From Gemmatimonadota bacterium (GTDB lineage Bacteria; Gemmatimonadota; Gemmatimonadetes; Gemmatimonadales; GWC2-71-9): a stretch of DNA of 9,149 nucleotides. The translations under genes and the position numbers were made by a program. Positions 6,472 to 9,149 of this stretch are shown here, in pieces. Every line of letters begins with the position of its first letter. Positions within the stretch are counted from its first letter, which is position 1. Location of the stretch: the NCBI GenBank assembly GCA_003221825.1, contig QHUE01000089.1:1-9149 (forward strand), given 5' to 3'. Under the pieces are notes generated by a model. That model saw only the letters and a list, made by a program, of their open reading frames with translations. It ran no database searches and was not told the DNA's origin.

Positions 6472-6744
6472 ATGGACGACTCGCTCTTTAGGGCGCTCGC
6501 CGACCCGACGCGGCGCAAGATCCTCGAGCTGCTGACCGAGAAGGATCGGACGGCGGGCGAGATCGCCGAGCAGTTCCCGATCGCCTTTGCGTCGGTGTCG
6601 CACCACCTCGGCGTGCTCAAGGCGGCCGACCTGGTCGCCACGGAGCGCGAAGGGCAGTTCATCCGGTATCGGCTGAATACGACCGTCTTTCAAGAAGTCG
6701 TGCGGTATTTCATGACGCGCTTTGGGGGAGAACCACATGCGTAG
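6472..6744 (+). CDS. sdpR: SdpR-family ArsR-type transcriptional autorepressor
   Basis: This 90-residue cytoplasmic winged-helix repressor closely follows Bacillus SdpR. It has FRALADPTRRKILELL at 6-21, TAGEIAEQF at 27-35, the recognition helix region SVSHHLGVLKAADLV at 41-55, and the beta-wing ending GQFIRYRLNTTVFQE at 61-75. It lacks the CxC metal-binding motif of metal-sensing ArsR proteins, which fits the SdpR branch. SdpR represses its own operon and, in Bacillus, is relieved when SdpI holds it at the membrane after toxin contact. Here the gene overlaps sdpI by 8 bases, so the pair is one operon. There is no Shine-Dalgarno sequence before the ATG at 6472, and the candidate -10 elements are very close, suggesting a leaderless or near-leaderless mRNA. 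Confidence 0.92.
   Translation: MDDSLFRALADPTRRKILELLTEKDRTAGEIAEQFPIAFASVSHHLGVLKAADLVATEREGQFIRYRLNTTVFQEVVRYFMTRFGGEPHA
6724..6730 (+). promoter_or_regulatory. Ribosome binding site of sdpI
   Basis: GGGGGAG lies 6 bases before the ATG at 6737, inside the last codons of sdpR. It decides in favour of that ATG over an upstream TTG at 6722. Confidence 0.75.
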
Positions 6745-7375
6745 CCGCTGGTTTGGTCTCGTGATCGCAGCGCTGGCCGTGGCGATGTCGATCTGGGCGT
6801 ATCCGCAGCTGCCGCCCACGATGGCCACGCACTGGAGTCTCAATGGCACGCCCGACGGTTTCTCCAGCCGGCTGTGGGCGCTCGCGATCGTTCCGATCGT
6901 CCTGGTCGCCATGACGGTCCTGTTCAACGTGCTGCCGAAAGTCGATCCGCGTCGCGAGAACTACGCGAAGTTCGTGAGCACGTACTGGCTCATCGCGAAC
7001 GCGGTGATCGTGTTTCTGCTGGTCGCCCACGCGATGGTCATTGCCGCCGGCCTCGGCTTCTCGGTGAAGATCGATCGCCTGATGCCGTTGGGCGTCGGCC
7101 TGCTGTTCGTGTTCCTCGGGAACTACCTCACGCGCGTCGAGCCGAACTGGTTCATCGGCATCCGCACGCCCTGGACGCTGTCGAGCGACACTGTGTGGCG
7201 CCGGACGCACCGCACCGGCGGCGCGTTGATGGTGCTTGGCGGCTTGATCCTGGCGATCAGCGCGTTCCTGCCCCGGCCGGCGTTTCTCGTTCTGTTCGTT
7301 ACGACGATCGTCATCGTGGCGGTCATTCCAATCGTGCAGTCCTACATCCTCTGGAAGCGGGAGCAATCGAAATAG
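6737..7375 (+). CDS. sdpI: SdpI-family immunity/signal membrane protein (DUF1648 plus SdpI domain)
   Basis: This 212-residue membrane protein has about six transmembrane segments (roughly 5-21, 47-67, 83-105, 113-130, 160-178, 181-204), as in Bacillus SdpI. The N-terminal DUF1648 signature is THWSLNGTPDGFSSR (31-45). The C-terminal SdpI signature is GNYLTRVEPNWFIGIRTPWT (128-147) followed by LSSDTVWRRTHR (148-159). In Bacillus, SdpI gives immunity to the SdpC toxin and sequesters SdpR at the membrane; that role is transferred here by homology and by the adjacent sdpR. No sdpC-like toxin or sdpAB processing genes are in the window. The gene overlaps sdpR by 8 bases with a good ribosome-binding site and ends 2 bases before the second 28-bp palindrome. 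Confidence 0.92.
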   Translation: MRSRWFGLVIAALAVAMSIWAYPQLPPTMATHWSLNGTPDGFSSRLWALAIVPIVLVAMTVLFNVLPKVDPRRENYAKFVSTYWLIANAVIVFLLVAHAMVIAAGLGFSVKIDRLMPLGVGLLFVFLGNYLTRVEPNWFIGIRTPWTLSSDTVWRRTHRTGGALMVLGGLILAISAFLPRPAFLVLFVTTIVIVAVIPIVQSYILWKREQSK

Positions 7376-7377
7376 GA

Positions 7378-7405
7378 GTAGGGGCGCAGCATGCTGCGCC
7401 CCTAC
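7378..7405. repeat. 28-bp perfect palindrome, copy 2, in the convergent sdpI/rlmI junction
   Basis: gtaggggcgcagca (7378-7391) is followed immediately by its exact reverse complement (7392-7405), with GCATGC at the centre. It fills the 26-bp gap between the sdpI stop (7373-7375) and the rlmI stop (7402-7404) and actually provides the TAG of rlmI. A transcript from either strand would form a strong hairpin, so it could act as a bidirectional terminator or mRNA 3' end stabiliser. No T-run follows on either strand, so classical intrinsic termination is not supported. Confidence 0.92.
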
Positions 7406-8559
7406 ATCACGGCACGCAGCAGGACGCCCTTCAGGTAGCCCGTTTCGGGGACGTTGAGCAGCTCGGGATGGTCGGCGGACGCGCCGGTGGCCGCGACGAA
7501 CTGGATGCGGCGGCCCGAGTCGCGGGCAGCGTCGGCCAGCATCGCGTTGAAGACGTCGCGACTCACGTGGTAGGAGCAGGAGGACGTGAAGAGCACGCCA
7601 CCCTCGGCGAGGATCTTCATCGCCCGGAGATTGACCTCCTTGTAGCCGGCGACGGCGCGTTCGAGGTTGGCCTTTGTCTTTGCGAAGGCGGGCGGATCGA
7701 GTGCGATCGTGTCGAACTGCTCCCGGCGCCGCTCGAGCTCGCGCAGCAAATCGAACGCATTCGCTTCCCGCCACTCGATATTGCCGATCCCGTTGAGACG
7801 CGCGTTCTCCGCGCCGCGCGCCAGCGCCTCGGTGCTTTCGTCCACCGCGACCACCTCTTTGGCATGACGCGCGAGGTGCAGCGCGAAGGAGCCGTGGTAG
7901 GTGAAGAGATCGAGCGCGCGCCCGCCGGGTTTTGTGTGTCGTCCCACGAGCGCGCGATTTTCACGCTGATCGAGAAACGCGCCCGTTTTCTGCCCTGACC
8001 AAGGAGCAGCCAAGTACTTCACACCGTCCTCCACAACCTCGACAACCTCGGGGACTTGGCCGAAGGCCAACACAACCTCCGAAGGCAACCCCTCGTGGCG
8101 CCGCACGGCGGCGTCGTTGCGGAGCAGGATTCCGTCAGGTTGGAGGGCATTCTTGATCCCCTCAACCACAGCCTCCCGTGCAGATTCCAAACCGGCGGAC
8201 AGTAGCTGCGCAACCACGAACGAGCTGTACTTATCGATGACGAGCGAGGGCAAGCCGTCCCCTTCGGCGTGCACCACGCGCCACGCGCTCGCGCCGATGC
8301 CGTTGCGGCGCCGGGCAGCCGCGCCAATCCGCTCCGTCCACCACATCGCATCGATGGGCTCGGTGCCACGCGTGAGCAATCGCAGCCGGATCTCTGAGCT
8401 GGGCGAGTAAAGTGCCTGGCCGAGGAACTTGCCTTTGCGATCGGTGACCGGGACGATGCCGGGTTTTTTGTCGGGCTCTTCAGCGACGTCGCTGCGATAG
8501 ATCCACGGATGACCCTGCTTCCATCGTTCAGCTCCGCGAGCAGTAACCTTGACCGTCAT
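7402..8559 (-). CDS. rlmI: 23S rRNA (cytosine-C5) methyltransferase, RlmI/YccW family
   Basis: This 385-residue protein probably methylates a cytosine in 23S rRNA (m5C1962 in E. coli) using SAM. An N-terminal PUA-type RNA-binding domain spans about 1-70 (HPWIYRSDV at 17-25). A central EEHEE-like region is followed by GQKTGAFLDQREN (189-201), and the SAM-binding motif DLFTYHGSFALHLA (217-230) precedes Asp240. The motif IV DPPAFAK is at 288-294, and motif VI TSSCSYHV (325-332) supplies the probable catalytic Cys328. Length and domain order fit the family. The start ATG (8557-8559) overlaps the aroH stop as ATGA, so translation is coupled to chorismate mutase. The stop codon lies inside the 28-bp palindrome. 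The exact target base is assumed from the family. Confidence 0.9.
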   Translation of the reverse strand: MTVKVTARGAERWKQGHPWIYRSDVAEEPDKKPGIVPVTDRKGKFLGQALYSPSSEIRLRLLTRGTEPIDAMWWTERIGAAARRRNGIGASAWRVVHAEGDGLPSLVIDKYSSFVVAQLLSAGLESAREAVVEGIKNALQPDGILLRNDAAVRRHEGLPSEVVLAFGQVPEVVEVVEDGVKYLAAPWSGQKTGAFLDQRENRALVGRHTKPGGRALDLFTYHGSFALHLARHAKEVVAVDESTEALARGAENARLNGIGNIEWREANAFDLLRELERRREQFDTIALDPPAFAKTKANLERAVAGYKEVNLRAMKILAEGGVLFTSSCSYHVSRDVFNAMLADAARDSGRRIQFVAATGASADHPELLNVPETGYLKGVLLRAVM

Positions 8560-8918
8560 CGGTCCGGACGCAGCTTCGCAGCGTTTCTGAGATACATATG
8601 TTTGAGTGAGCGCTGGGGCTTGGTTGTGTAGAAGTGCAGCAATACGCGGATGCAGCGCGGTAGCCCGGTCGGCACTGCCACCTCGGCGGTGCCGAGCAGC
8701 GGCACGTCGGTCCAGCCGAGCCGGCGGGCGGCGCGTGCGGGATACTCCGCCGTGAGATCGGGCGATGATGTGAAGATCGCGCTCTCCACGTCGCCAGGCT
8801 CGAAGCCGTTGGCATCGCGGAGCGCGGCGAGCAGCTCTTCGGTCGCCTCGAGAATCGCTTCACTCGTGTTCGCGGTTGCGGTGGTGGCGCCACGCAGGCC
8901 GCGCAGGATCTTGGTCAT
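8556..8918 (-). CDS. aroH: Chorismate mutase, AroH (monofunctional, Bacillus-type) class
   Basis: This 120-residue cytoplasmic enzyme converts chorismate to prephenate for phenylalanine and tyrosine synthesis. It aligns well with Bacillus subtilis AroH: RGLRGATTA (6-14) carries Arg9, TSSPDLTAEYPARAAR (50-65) follows, Glu79 sits in AEVAV, Arg91 in CIRVLL, and Tyr109 in HMYLRNA. Arg9, Glu79, Arg91 and Tyr109 correspond to the catalytic Arg7, Glu78, Arg90 and Tyr108. LRPD (116-119) is the usual C-terminal landmark. The length fits the trimeric class. It starts the aroH-rlmI pair (ATGA overlap). Its ATG at 8916-8918 overlaps the thiE ATG on the other strand, so its promoter must lie in thiE coding sequence if thiE starts there. 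Confidence 0.95.
   Translation of the reverse strand: MTKILRGLRGATTATANTSEAILEATEELLAALRDANGFEPGDVESAIFTSSPDLTAEYPARAARRLGWTDVPLLGTAEVAVPTGLPRCIRVLLHFYTTKPQRSLKHMYLRNAAKLRPDR
8905..8908 (+). promoter_or_regulatory. Probable ribosome binding site of thiE
   Basis: AGGA lies 8 bases before the ATG at 8917 and is embedded antisense in the first codons of aroH. It supports the 8917 start over a later ATG at 8944. Confidence 0.45.
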
Positions 8919-9149
8919 GGCTCTTGCCGATCAGTTGCGCTTGATGGTGATCACGGATCCCGTTCTGCTCAAGGGGCGGGACCCGGTGGCCGTCTGCCGC
9001 GCCGCGGTGACCGGTGGCGCAACGATGGTTCAGGTGCGCTGGAAAGATGGCACGCCCGCGGAAATCCTGGAGCTAACCCAGGCGCTCGTGGCCGCGCTGC
9101 CGGTGCCCGTGCTCGTCAATGACCGGGTCGATATCGCCCTGGCCGGAGG
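8917..9149 (+). CDS. thiE: Thiamine-phosphate synthase (3' end beyond the window)
   Basis: This enzyme joins HMP-pyrophosphate and thiazole-phosphate to give thiamine phosphate. Seventy-seven residues are visible, with no stop before the edge. LRLMVITDP (7-15) is the first TIM-barrel strand, GGATMVQVRWKD (33-44) carries the Q-x-R-x-K pyrimidine/pyrophosphate motif (Gln39, Arg41, Lys43), and LVNDRVDIAL (66-75) holds Asn68 and the Mg-binding Asp69. Trp42 replaces the Glu usual in the QLREK motif, a mild oddity. About 130 further residues are expected. The gene is head-to-head with aroH and the two starts share CATG at 8916-8919. Confidence 0.88.
   Translation, partial: MALADQLRLMVITDPVLLKGRDPVAVCRAAVTGGATMVQVRWKDGTPAEILELTQALVAALPVPVLVNDRVDIALAG

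Noticed and set aside
6710..7774. Minus-strand ORF (354 codons) across sdpI and rlmI
   Set aside because: It is a shadow: its residues are low-complexity Arg/Asp/His-rich and it runs against the well-supported sdpI and in another frame of rlmI.
1..9149. CRISPR array, tRNA, rRNA, transposase or phage genes
   Set aside because: I see no regularly spaced repeats, no tRNA-like cloverleaf and no integrase or transposase motifs on either strand. The only repeated element is the pair of 28-bp palindromes.

Overview
This is a GC-rich bacterial chromosomal window with tightly packed genes, many of them overlapping by a few bases. The gene set (Tdh, a molybdenum formate dehydrogenase with an N-terminal 2Fe-2S domain, AroH-type chorismate mutase, SdpR/SdpI, RlmI) together with a dispersed GC-rich palindrome suggests a free-living, environmental, high-GC lineage of the Methylomirabilota/Rokubacteria, Acidobacteriota, Gemmatimonadota or deltaproteobacterial kind. 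The sequence alone does not settle which. There are no rRNA or tRNA genes, no CRISPR array, no transposase and no phage genes.

Layout. (1) Positions 1-4551, all on the minus strand, hold a probable metabolic operon. Read in transcription order it contains a short hypothetical ORF, a 977-residue formate dehydrogenase alpha subunit, an SDR-family reductase that starts at TTG inside the fdhF stop (TTGA), and an L-threonine 3-dehydrogenase cut by the window edge. (2) Positions 4611-6361, also minus, hold a cation diffusion facilitator (CDF) and an unrecognised methyltransferase-fold protein, coupled by an ATGCTGA overlap. (3) Positions 6407-7405 hold a plus-strand sdpR-sdpI immunity-type pair with overlapping genes. 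It has an AT-rich promoter/operator and is bracketed by two nearly identical 28-bp palindromes. (4) Positions 7402-8918, minus, hold chorismate mutase aroH followed by rlmI, coupled by an ATGA overlap. (5) From 8917, plus, is the start of thiE, whose ATG shares a CATG with the aroH start on the other strand.

How the genes work together. The fdhF-SDR-tdh cluster combines formate oxidation with threonine oxidation, which feeds glycine and hence one-carbon units. The link to C1 metabolism is inference. No diaphorase or other FDH partner subunit is visible. The sdpR-sdpI pair is the regulator plus membrane immunity half of the Bacillus Sdp cannibalism system, here without the toxin gene. The best candidates for a second look are the palindrome-bracketed sdpRI module, the unusual features of FdhF (a long insert and missing His/Cys cluster ligands), the SDR lacking the YxxxK motif, and the head-to-head aroH/thiE start overlap. 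I see no convincing wholly new system.
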